Assembly (NCBI GenBank): GCA_963070105.1 | Contig: OY718805.1 | Location: 3,778,001-3,842,000 of the forward strand | Source: Litomosoides sigmodontis | Lineage: Eukaryota > Nematoda > Chromadorea > Rhabditida > Onchocercidae | Length of the DNA stretch: 64,000 nucleotides | Direction: 5' to 3' | Program-made: the position numbers and the translations under genes | Shown: positions 12,101 to 22,722 of the stretch, one piece after another | Layout of the letters: the number at the start of each line of letters is the position of its first letter | Position numbering within the stretch: position 1 is the first letter of the stretch | Notes under the pieces: generated by a model | Seen by the model: the letters and a program-made list of their open reading frames with translations, nothing else | Databases searched by the model: none | Told to the model about the DNA's origin: nothing

Positions 12101-15100
12101 GTGCGTAATATACAAAATAATCAGATTTTGGAGAAATTCGACACACATAGTGAAGAAAGAGAAATAGATACCGAAGAAGAAGTGGACACTATCAATCAGC
12201 TTGCATTTCTCAAATTCAATCCTATCATCGATTACTCCTCCGTTATTTCATGATGAAAATTTTGCGAGCATTTTTAAACAGGAAGGAAATGGAGAGAGAA
12301 GAGAAAGGAGGGATGGGTGGAAAATTTCTTTTGCGGTCAGCACTTTACCACTGTTTCATTCACATTTTTCTGACAACTGCCATTTCATTTTCCTACTGCC
12401 AGTGATTTGATGAATAATGATGGTGTCAAGGGTTAACATTTATTGTAGTTAATGGGATCGATGGTTAAATTAATAGGGTTGAACAGAGAACGAAGCAAAA
12501 TTTATATTTCATATATGAGGTTTGAATTAAATTCATTAACTGTTATACAGTTATCGCTTGAGATTACACACGCATGCATATATGATTAAATCTAAATTGA
12601 ATGAGATGCACATATTGTAGTTTGCAATAAATTAGATTAATTAGTTATTATTACATGTGTTTTCTAAAATAGTGTTATGCAGTTAAATTTTAATAAATGA
12701 TGAAAATTTCATTTCAAAATTTTATCTCATAATCTACCAAATATAATAATATCACGCTAACTCAAATAGAGCATTTTATCACAGATAGTAAGTATGTTTG
12801 TGATGCATTTACGCATTAGATTGCAAATTATCTTGTCTCTGAGTTTTGTACATGTAGGAAGAAAATATTTCAAATTGAAAAATATTTTTGAGAAAAGAAT
12901 TTTAAAATTTTCTACGTTAATCTTCAACAACAACATTTCCAATAGTATTCAGCATATGTTGCTATTTGTACTCTTAAATTACTCCTGAGCAGGGCTCAGG
13001 CTTTTTACGTAATAAGCAATGTTACAATTTAATTGACGATTTACGATCACAAATCTATTTTATGGATAGATTAACGGAAAGTGTGTCTGAATGATTAGTG
13101 CAACATTTGGGAAGTTAATGTTCAAGTTACAAAACCGCCCGACGATTTCTTGGTGCTACGAAGATTGAACTGCAAAATTAGACCAACGCTGTCAATTTTT
13201 AGTGTCAATTACTGTTGCTGGAAATGGTATCTGAATGGAAAAATGTTGAAAAGAAGAGAGGAGTTCTCCCACCGAAGTCTATTTAAGATACTTCATTTAA
13301 AGCAATTTTTTACCACTAAGAAATAGAACTGTAACAAACTGTGGACTACTTCAGTGATGGATGCAACGAGCTCACTGAGTGAAAATTGGTCATAAAATGA
13401 ACCTGAATTTGAATTATACACATCTACCTCTGATCTTATTATTATTTTATTGATAGAATAATTTTGTGTTGTTATTGTTATTGAAAATTGCATTGTTATT
13501 AGACTGGTAGTAACTTATTTGCTTAATTCTATCTCTTTCTCTCTTCTAAGGTAATTATTCATTTAATAATCAAATTTCGTTATATTCATGTCAATTTTCA
13601 AATTGTACGGGTGATTTTATGCAAGCAATATATTTCAGGTTTGCGAATTTAGTGAAGAATACACGAAATGTAGAATATGTGAAACTTATCGTGTCATGCC
13701 TAGATTACAGTTCAGAGGATTCCTTCAATCGTTTTATTCTTCAAACAGCTCTCACCAGTGCTTCCGTGGTATCATTTATCAAAATTTTTATTTAAAATCT
13801 ATTCAAGATGATGAGTAGGTTTATTCATTCTCTTGCCTTATTAGGTTTATTAGTGGCAATGAGCTACAGTTATAGGAAGAAATTTCCGGTTTACCTCAAC
13901 CACTAACTAATTCATTCTTTCTTTTTTTTTCATTCATTCATTTAACGATTCGTTTCACTTTACTTCCTATTAGCTATTATTGAAATCCTGGACAATATTA
14001 GAGCAGATAAAAGCTTCCTTTTCTTGTGAAAATGCGGAATGTACTTATGTTGTTACTTTGTTGTGTAAATAATTATTTTCAGGCTGGCAGGAAATGGACA
14101 ACCCAATTTTTAACGATTTTGTTGTCTCACAACATCAATGATTTCTCTATTTGGGGTATCAAACTGTTACTGGGACAACTTGCAGACTCCTCTGCAAAAC
14201 TTGTTCGACATGCATTACGTATATTACACCGTTGGATACCTGTATGTCGGGTGTTTTGGAATTTCATGAAATTTGTTTTTTTTTTTAAAGGAAAAACACG
14301 TCATTGTTTGGTTACTTTCTCCCAAACTTCTCAAATTTCCCCATATCAAAATAAAAATGGATTGAGAAAGGATCAATTTGAAGGGAAAGTTTTTTTTTTT
14401 AATTTTGTTTCCAAAAATTAGTGGTTCGTAGTTCACAATCGAAAGGAGTAAACGAATAGCTGAACTATGAACGTGATACACAAATCAAATCATTGTTAAT
14501 GTTTTAGTTGAGGACAATTTAGACCTTAAAGTCGTAACATCTAATTGCAGCACTATCCAGAGAGCATTTATCTTATCAAGGATATATGCTTCGATGGATT
14601 TGGTGATGCGGGAATTTTGCTGAAGACGTATCTTTTCTCCAATGAAGATTATGTAAAGGACAATTCTCATGATACTCGAGCAACTCTGGAATTTTGGAAA
14701 AAGGTTGAAGCTGAATCAGTTATCAGAGATAGAATTAGAAATTGAATGATTTTACTGAAATGTAGAGTTTAGGGCTATGTCGAAAATGTAACACATGTAA
14801 AAATGCCAAGAACACTCTGACGTATGAAAATTTTCAGAATCTTTCCTTAATTCTTAATTCTTCACTTCTCATTCTATTTATTTTATATCCTACTTTATAG
14901 TCATCTAATTAGTTATCGAAGTGCAATTAGAAATTAACTTTTTGCATTAATTTCAGTTAATAGTCAAATTATTAATTTTTTTATCAAATGGTTTTATTCC
15001 TTATTTTTGATGAAATTTCCTTCCAAAATATTTTTGTTGATCGAATGAATTATACTTATTAGTGAAGTTTTTAGCGAAAATTAGCTTCAATTTAATTTGC

Positions 15101-18100
15101 TTTGAGGGTAGTATTGTTGTTTTGATTCTTATGCTCTATTACTTGCAGGAATTCAACGTCCGTTACGTCGAGATAATTGATGAGGATGTCAGGGCTGCGT
15201 TGTTGGGTTCAAAGCGTTCAATCGATGGACGTTATGCAAGATCTTCAAATGAACGGTTTGTTCATTTAATACAACCATTTGTAATTTTGCATTCCTATTA
15301 TTGCTGTCTAAGAATCAAATGACAAAAGATATGTATCACTGATTTTCTGAAAACTCGTTATCTTTAATTTTTTTTAGTACCTTTAATATTTCGTATTCAT
15401 TTATCTGTCTTTTAACATCGATAGATTTATGTTGGGTGAAGCGAGAGATATGTTTGGATGAAAATGAATAGAATTTTTGTTTTGTAAATTTTTTTTTTTT
15501 AAATTCCATTGACTTTTTTTCTTACGTATTTCTATAGAATTAGGAGTTAAGTATGCAATTGTTATGTGTTTCAAATTTAGGATTGCTAAATTAGGTGTAC
15601 CAATGCCAGTTCATCTTTACGGACAACTAGCACAACATGACACTGGTCGTGAGCTATTGTTGCAATCGAATGAAGTGAATCGATTACTTGACGTTTTACG
15701 TGATTCACCCTTACCAACAGACACTCATCACGTATCCAAATTAAAAGGCACGCTGTACGCTCTAGGCCATATTGTTGCCAATCAAAATCCGAGTAAGTTC
15801 TTACAATTCAATGAGTTCCATATGTTTTTCTTCACAGTTAGTGGAAAAAATTTTTGCAGATCATTTACCCTCAGAAACAATACCAATTATATGTCGGTTT
15901 GCTGAGTGCTGTCCAATCCTTAGCATTCGAGGTGCAGCTTTCTGGATTCTTAATCTGATTGGTAATACACAACCTGGTGAGTAAAAATAAAGCGTTAAAA
16001 CTAAAAATTTTACTTCTTTAAATAGTTTTAGATAATGTAAACGTTAATTAGTTTGAAATTTGATTGTGTAATTTTATCATTCATTTTATACCTTAACATC
16101 ATTCTTTTTCAGGTTCCGCTTTGCTGCTATCACTAGGCTGGGAGAGTAGTAACTTTATTGTGAGTAAGAAAAAATCCAATACATCATTGTTAAAAGAAGC
16201 TAAGATGGATATAAGTAAAATTTGGATTCAATGTATCGATGGCAAGCTTCCGTCGCAGCACCTAGTAAACTTGAAAGATAAAGTATGTAGGTTACTTTAA
16301 AAAAAGCGTTAATTATTAAATACAAAATTTTGTTTCCTAGCATATCTTGTATTTATCAGTTTTTTTAAATCTTTTTTCAAATATTTTCCAAATTTTATTG
16401 CTATTCAATTTAATAGTATGATTGTACTGTGAAATGTTTAAATTTGTCATGAAATTGAAATTCTATCTTTCCTATATAACGTTGAAAGTGCAAACTTTCA
16501 TGTGTTATTATGCTAAAAACCATTCCTTAGAAATTTTTAAAATGGAAAGAGTGTAATTTTTTGCTGTTAACCTTACGTTTGCACTGTTTATCAGGATAGG
16601 AATGAGATAATTTCATCGGTGAATACCGATAATCTGGATAGCATAGCGTCTAGATCCAAGCGTAATTACGCAGTAGATTCTGCAGTAGCAAACAGTATGA
16701 ACTCTATTGCAGTGGATAAGCTCGGTAAGAAATCTAATTGGAAAATTTGCTTTTTTTTTTCTAATAATTCAACAGTTTACTTCCTATTTTATTTTCCTTA
16801 GATATTTGTGTCAAATATTGGAATCAATTTTTTTTGTAGTATATTTGGTATCTAATATTTGCATCTAACATCTAATAAAATACTCAGGTATCTAAGTGTT
16901 TTCTTTTCTCAATTAATTTAGGTTTTGGAGTACTTCGGAATGGAAAAATAAATTGTTCAGTTAGAAGTGGCGATGTTTCTTGGTATACGGTTTTTAAATC
17001 TGAAAGTCATTTGCTTAACCATAGCAATATTGATGCAGTGGAAAGGGTAAGTGTAGACTTTAATCGTTCTTGTCAAGGTGTTGGTAAGGTTTCTTTTTAC
17101 AATTTTAATTACGATTAATTTGTTTTTAATCAGTAGTTACTGCACATGCATCCATCTGTTACCATTTCTTAAGAGCTTGTCATACCGATGTGTTGCTGAA
17201 GATTCAGAACAGTTTTGGGATTGCTATGAAGTTTTAAATATTTTATGTATTATAGACACGGGATGAAATGGAAGATTGTTTAATAATTCGTAGTTACTTT
17301 CGCCTTCCTCCATTTTCACTTAACAATCCTTTTGAGACTCCAACAAATTATACTACCATTTCAAGTAACAAGGTAGTTTATCTTTATTTTGTTTCTAAAA
17401 TTTTAAAAAATTTTATTTCTAAAATTCTAAAAATTGAGACTAATTTAATTCTTTTCAGAAATAATTTTAAAATTTTTTTTTACCTGTGCTACTTATATCT
17501 CTCATAAGTGATTTAAAATGATTCTATAAGCTTTGCTTCTTACGAAATGATCGACAAAAATTGATAAATTCAAAATAGATCGTAGTTGAAGTGATGAATT
17601 TTAACTACCATTTCGATAATTATAGACATTAAAATTTAACAAGTGTAAAGTAATTGCTGCAAGTGATAGTTTTATAGTGCATAATTTCAGATATTCCATT
17701 GCTACGACTCTTGTTGGAGTGCAATGAGTAGTGAAATTCGACCGTTCCACCTACGTGGTCAGTCTATATCGCTACCATGCAGTCCTGACCTCTTTTTAAA
17801 GGTCTGTCATAATTTTTGCATGTATTAGCAATCGTATCAATCTTAATTTTCAAATTGTAAAAGCTGATATTCTTATGTAGTGCTAAATCTCTTTCAATTC
17901 GACCTTTATTTAATAAATTCTTTTTTTTTCATTTCTATTTTATTTGTTACTAACTGATTAAGCTAGTAATCAAGCTATTATTCGAGCCTATCAATCCAAA
18001 ATTTTCTAGTTGTATTTAATATAAAATATTGGAGAATGATATGTATAATAGAATTTATGACAGGAATTTCTAGGATATATTCGTTGGTGACGAATTCAAT

Positions 18101-19330
18101 GAGCATATCTGCGATTCATCACTTATTAAACGGAAACATCGAATCAGTGATTGCTTCTACTGTTCATGGCCTGAGGAGTATTTTGGCAGCAAAAGTTTGT
18201 TCACTGAATTTTACATTTCATCCTATTAAGCTTTTCTAAACGAACGCCGAAGTCTTTTATTTATTTAACATATGTATTACCTTAATCTTATTTTGCTTTG
18301 AAATATTTTTAGAAGCTTCATTTTAACTTTGTAGTGGAAATGTAAGTGGAAGAAGTAAGACGTATATGTGGCTTATTAAATAATTTCCAAAATTAGCTAA
18401 ATTCCGACTTCTCACTGAATTATATGAGGGCGCAGACGGGAATTTCCTTTTCGTAATTAACATTTTATCATTTTTTCGCTTGTAGATATCTCAGAAATAG
18501 GAGTATCAAGTGAAGCAAGGGATGAAATAATATCACTGTTTTTGTTGCAAGGATCAAAATGCTCAGTGAATGCAAAAAAATTACTCCAGTAAGTTTCTAG
18601 CTCTTTTCTTGACTTTCATTTGTTGAACACTTTTTTGGAAGAATAACTGACTACCAAATGTTAAAAAGAAAAGAATCGATGTTTCATCCTAACACTTACC
18701 TTATTATTCGTTCAAATGTTAACATCCGTTAACATAAAAATTCAAATGTGCTTTACTATAAATCGATTCTCACATGTCTTATTACCTGAATTAGAAGTTG
18801 AAAATGATTGAAAATTTAAATGAAGTTGCGTTATGGCGGGCAACAATACTTCGTCTGTTTGATTCAGTCTTTCATTAATAAAATTTTTTAGGAGTTATTC
18901 ATTCAATCGTGAAATTTTTTCCTCACTTTGCCTTTATTCTGATATTCTGGTGTTGTTAGCTCAGCATGATTACAGTATTGAAGCACGACGTCTAGCTCAT
19001 GAGCTCTTTACTGATGCTTTGAAGAAAGTAAGTTATTGTTTTTCCTTTTATCTTGTTTTTGATAGAATTGTTATCCTTTACCCTGACACCGTGGAAAATT
19101 CTTAACAATGCTCTGTCGGCACCTTTTGTTTGCTGCTAAAGTACGACTTTGACTTTAAGCAATTTCATCATCAAGCATATTTTGATTTCAAGCATTCCTG
19201 CTGTCAGCAAAATTCTTCTTCAACTTAATTCTCCTGTTTTAATCATTGACCTGTTGTGAAGACCAAAAATGGCAATTTCTATTATTTGTAGGTCAGTTTT
19301 GGTGAAGCTAATATCCTTAAAGCAAGATGA
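126..19330 (+). CDS. RICTOR: RICTOR, TORC2 scaffold subunit (5' end outside window)
   Basis: RICTOR is the defining subunit of TOR complex 2, which activates AKT/SGK/PKC-family kinases. Exons read here: 126-318, 641-732 (tentative), 812-891, 1045-1175, 1219-1247, 1535-1567, 1739-1879, 2046-2194, 2369-2457, 2664-2744, 2932-3015, 3090-3304, 3437-3601, 3850-3972, 4162-4181, 4222-4388, 4547-4720, 4827-4972, 13639-13768, 14083-14241, 14551-14703, 15149-15255, 15581-15792, 15842-15976, 16113-16282, 16595-16724, 16922-17046, 17174-17230, 17256-17372, 17691-17801, 18074-18194, 18486-18588, 18892-19027, 19292-19330, about 1,370 codons. Family landmarks are LLRTWAGL (exon 1739), DDPVALRATLLFHDLL (2932), YYFAFIGAISS (4827), VSCLDYSSEDS (13639), MPVHLYGQLAQHDTG (15581), CPILSIRGAAFWILNLIG (15842) and the C-terminal SLCLYSDILVLLAQHDYS (18892). 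Codon phase closes at every listed join. Exon 3090-3304 contains an in-frame TGA at 3126-3128. The terminal exon 19292 is chosen for its strong acceptor. Exons 641-732, 1535-1567 and 17174-17230 are the least certain. Confidence 0.9.
6175..9803 (-). CDS. Secreted DB-module protein with ShKT-like N-terminus and Q/P-rich linker, nested in RICTOR intron
   Basis: Function is unknown; the DB module is a nematode-specific extracellular Cys-rich domain. Exons in transcript order on the minus strand are 9803-9633, 8817-8686, 8413-8186, 8091-7609, 7277-7173, 6864-6732 and 6419-6175. They sum to 1,497 nt (498 residues) and every junction keeps phase. The protein starts with a signal peptide (MDVTLVFLLVAFSILMG), then a Cys-rich stretch ending MCPETCRPC that resembles the C-terminal half of a ShKT domain. 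A long Gln/Pro-rich linker follows, with two tandem 21-residue repeats of the QPQLPAQ..PYLQVQ type, and then a DB module containing ANDRFKSCCQELG, CNYDATLTT and CASGYQDATPCCEA. The 3' acceptor reads ctagcag, a NAGNAG that could add or drop one residue. Joining the signal-peptide exon to the rest (donor CCG|gtttgt at 9633) is inference. If that exon is left unspliced it runs through a (GA)n tract to a stop at 9549 and would be a separate small peptide. Confidence 0.8.
9572..9606. repeat. (CT)n microsatellite
   Basis: A ctctct tract. On the minus strand it follows the signal-peptide exon of the DB-module gene. It lies in intron 1 if the donor at 9633 is used, and would encode Glu-Arg repeats if it is not. 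Confidence 0.9.
10676..10867. repeat. Left arm of large inverted repeat in RICTOR intron
   Basis: This arm is the near-exact reverse complement of 12639-12851. Shared landmarks are gtacaaaactc at the outer end, gataaaatgctctatttgag, ggtagattatgagataaaat in the middle, and aacacatgtaataataacta at the inner end. A roughly 20 bp insertion near the outer end of the right arm and scattered substitutions are the main differences. Confidence 0.88.
12639..12851. repeat. Right arm of large inverted repeat in RICTOR intron
   Basis: Partner of 10676-10867, separated from it by about 1.77 kb. The spacer shows no transposase-like ORF, so if the pair is a foldback or MITE-like element it is non-autonomous. 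No clear target-site duplication is visible by eye at the outer ends. Confidence 0.88.
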
Positions 19331-21053
19331 CATGTCATTTTATTGTCAAGTCGATCTGCTCGTACTATCAGACTGTTATCACGTTTAACTGTGATAACTA
19401 CTTAAAAGTACGGAGAAGAAAAAGCTCGTTTACATTGAACTACTTTCTTCAATGTTTTCCTAATTATATAGTTCTAATTATATCAAAATAAGTTGCTTGT
19501 TGATTTTTCATAATTTCTTTACGCTTTACATTGACGCAATAAATAGCTTCCTTCCATACTGCCACTGCCTTCTTTCGATGAGCAATTTTGTTTGGTGCTG
19601 CTCGTTTAACTTTTTGTTTGGTGACATTTTGTTTATTTTGTTAACAGCGAATTTATCAAAGTGATAAATGAGCAATTTCTTAATTTCATTTGTAAGGGAG
19701 AAGAAAGGAGCTGCAGATGCGGAGATGAAAAACAGAATTTTGTGATTACAAGTTCTTCCTAATCCCTCTAGCATGCCACGTAAAGGATTTCTATTTTTAT
19801 ATCTAAAATTACTTGCTAATTCATTAGAAGAAGTCCATACTTTCGCGCGTTTTAACTTAAAATAAAGGTCATGATTTAAAAATGATCAAATCACATGTAT
19901 TTATCAAGTGTTGTAAAATAATCAGCTTTTAGTTCACATGAGGAGTAAACACAGTGTAAATTGAATTCTCTTACCTCTTTTCATAATTCTAGCTTGAAGT
20001 CTAATTTCCTTTTTCAAATTTCAACGGAAGACTAAAATTTTTTCTATAACAAGTGAAAATTCGGATTTCGTCCTCTTTATTTTTCTTCATTTTACTATTT
20101 CAATCTCTGCAAAGACGAATTCTCATTTCATATTTACTTCAACGAATGGTTTTGTCGATAGAAAATTTAGCTGAAATTAAAATGAAGTGATTAACTAGTT
20201 GAAAACAGCAAACTCACCGACATAGCCTTTCAACTCACCGACGCAAATACCTGTCAGTATTACCCGATTAATATATTTCGTAGCAAAAATAAAACTATTG
20301 AAAGCGAAAAAAAGTTTATTTAACTGCTTCATTATATACTCCTTTCAGTCGGTACACTGCAATGCTCCTCAGTACTGTTAAAATCATTGTATTGAACAAA
20401 CAACCATTAAAATTGCCGCCCAGAGGCTCATTGTATAAAATTCAGTGAAACGGACGGCGAAACAGAATGTGAAGAGGTTGAGAACGGCACATTTTCAATT
20501 AAATTAAATGGTTGAATTTTTTTTTGATTGCGAGAAAAAGGTTGTAGTCAAAAAGTACAAAACAAAAACAGCAAAATAAAAACGAATTTACATTGATCTG
20601 ATGACTTCTCGAAAATTGCAAACATTGATAATTCAATCTACATAAATTAATTAAACAGCTAGAAATTTTAATTTCGAGGCAAAAAGCAAAGATTTTGAAA
20701 TGTGAGCAGATGAAATGAATGATGATGATAATGAATGGGTATTGTTTGCATAAATGAAAATTCAATAACAAAATTTTCATTTATGCAAATAACTATATTA
20801 AGACTATAACTATAAATTTCGAAAACTATTTAGGCATATTAACTACAGTTATAGGTTATGAAATTAATAAAAATGAAAAAAAAATCTTTAAATTATTTAA
20901 AAAATTTTTTAATTACATAATTTTTGCCAGCTTTCTTTTCTTACAGAAAAAAAAAGTTGTGTCCAAAAATTATATAATTTTTAAATTTGAATATATTATA
21001 TGTGTGTGTGTGTGAATGAATGATTGTTAACTGTTAAATAGCAAAAATGCTTG
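19331..21053. other. Intergenic, convergent 3' ends of RICTOR and the ET-module gene
   Basis: AT-rich sequence with short chance ORFs only. A short (TG)n run lies near 21000-21014. No supported gene. Confidence 0.6.
19539..19544 (+). promoter_or_regulatory. Candidate poly(A) signal for RICTOR
   Basis: AATAAA lies 208 nt after the proposed RICTOR stop codon. Position and motif are suggestive only, as AATAAA is common in this AT-rich DNA. Confidence 0.35.
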
Positions 21054-21867
21054 TCATAGAAAGAAAGGCAAGAAGAGGAGAATGGGGAAAAACAGTGAGC
21101 AGTTGAGAAAGAGTGCCTGAAGAGGTGTTGCACAGGTAGCAGCCCCATCGGCCATACTGTAATACTTGGTCGATTCGTACTTCGATCGGATCACGTCGTT
21201 GTAGTACGGATCTACTTTCGCGATCACTTCATCGAAATTTATTATACCGCCAAAGAGTGGTGCTATAAACGAATTGCAAATATTAAGGAGCAAAAATGGA
21301 ACTATTACTTGCTACATAGAAGTTTATCCAATTTCACCTATAATTAAATTCATTTTGCAAATTATTAGGAGTATTATGCTTGCTTGTTTATTTGACAATT
21401 TACGAGAAGAAGAAATGAACCAGTTTCTTTCTTTCGTTAATTTAGATTAATTAGATTATAAGTTTATTCATTGGAACTTTAGCTTTCTTTGTCATGACTG
21501 ATTCAAGCTAACTTTAGTCTTCGTCGTGACTAATCTTCTACCCCATACACTTCAATTCTAGTCACTTGAACTCAGAACACTTTAACTCTTAGATAGTGGG
21601 AAGAAAGATACCGCTATATGTTGAGAATGGTGCTCGTGCATGAATATCATTGCATTTGTTTTTACGATTGCAAATACAAGTCGTTTGATTCACGGAATCT
21701 TCACAAAGAAGCGTGGCTCCTACACGTGTTGCAAGCAGTTCAGCACGTTGTCGTGTAAATGTTAAATCGGTAAGTTGCCAATCATCTAGCGTTAGACAAC
21801 CGGCCATATATTGATACACGGGACAATTTTTGCACTGTCCTCAAATAATCAGTTATATCGAACAAGA

Positions 21868-21907
<40 letters not shown>

Positions 21908-22722
21908 GAAAAGAAAGAAAAAGCATTTTTTGATTTGAATTATTTGTTCGCTGAAAATCTCCTCACCATTATTTTAACTTATTAAGAGGAGAACACAGAT
22001 CTCACTACTCATGTACAGGCAATTACCTCATAAATACTTCATAAACTCACTGGGCTCTAACTAAGAGTTTTTCTTTTTAATTAAAAATTTTAGCTAAAAT
22101 TTAGACTCATTTTCAAAATTACTTCCTATAACTAACGTTAGAATTACGAAGGTTTATTGCGGCGTTAATGCTCAAAAAACCTCATCTTTTTTGCAGTACC
22201 GAAAATTAGCAAATTTTGAGACGCTTGAACTTCTCAAAGCAAAATGAATTAATTTTAAAAAAAATAAATTGCTAAATTTTGTAAAAAAAAATGCAAGATT
22301 TAGGAAACACTTAATATTTTGAAAGAATATAACATATGCCGCGGTGATCAGTAACGGGAACATTTGTAAAAAACATGCAAAATTTACTTCTTTTTTTTCC
22401 ATTTCGTGCTAAAAATTTATGTTTTACCTTAACTCTAACAGTGCTTTTCAACAAAGTTATTATCAAGCAATTATGAAAGAGCATTCTACGTTGCAAAATT
22501 TCAAAACGTACTCATAAAACAAACATTTCCCGTACAGGTACGTGAATGCGGTCCACACGTAGAATGAAAATCCTTGGACAGCACGTGCCACAGTTGAACG
22601 CATTGTCGACATGTAACGCTTGGAAGTTGCCGATCCAATTCGAAATCATCGGTTAGACCAAAGAATGAAATTGAATTTTGAACAAGCGCACAATGAGCAA
22701 TCACCAAAAAAAATGTCAGCAT
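21054..22722 (-). CDS. ET-module Cys-rich protein, signal peptide and probable GPI anchor
   Basis: Three exons on the minus strand, 22722-22512, 21839-21612 and 21262-21054, join in phase (ATG A|GA and AGC G|CA). The product has about 215 residues. It opens with a hydrophobic signal peptide (MLTFFLVIAHCALV). The central part carries CRQCVQLW, CTGNVCFMRQCKNC, YQYMAGC, then TTCICNRKNKCND. This spacing and the CxGNxC / GC / CxC...CN pattern match the nematode ET module, which I know as a family of small extracellular proteins of unknown role. The C-terminus ends in a hydrophobic tail (LFFPILLFLPFFL) preceded by small residues (MADGAATCATP), as in GPI-anchored proteins. The start is the first Met of the signal peptide; an upstream exon cannot be excluded. 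A (GA)n microsatellite lies in intron 1. Confidence 0.8.
21868..21904. repeat. (GA)n microsatellite in ET-module intron 1
   Basis: A gagaga run immediately downstream, on the plus strand, of exon 2 of the minus-strand ET-module gene. It therefore lies near the acceptor end of intron 1, where it appears as a CT-rich tract in the transcript. Confidence 0.9.

Larger units (their letters stand above)
4973..13638 (+). other. 8.7 kb RICTOR intron hosting a nested antisense gene
   Basis: The upstream exon ends CT|gttagt (4972) and the downstream exon starts G after tatttcag (13639). The joined codon and the protein context (ATSLLHL-FANLVKN then VSCLDYSS) fit the RICTOR family without a gap, so this is one intron. 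It contains the minus-strand DB-module gene and a roughly 200 bp inverted repeat. No other convincing coding sequence was seen; 4973-6174 and 9804-10675 hold only AT-rich DNA and short chance ORFs. Confidence 0.85.

Noticed and set aside
16619..16801. Separate small genes suggested by short ORFs between 14 and 19 kb
   Set aside because: All the convincing ones are RICTOR exons that join in phase; the rest are intronic read-through of those exons.
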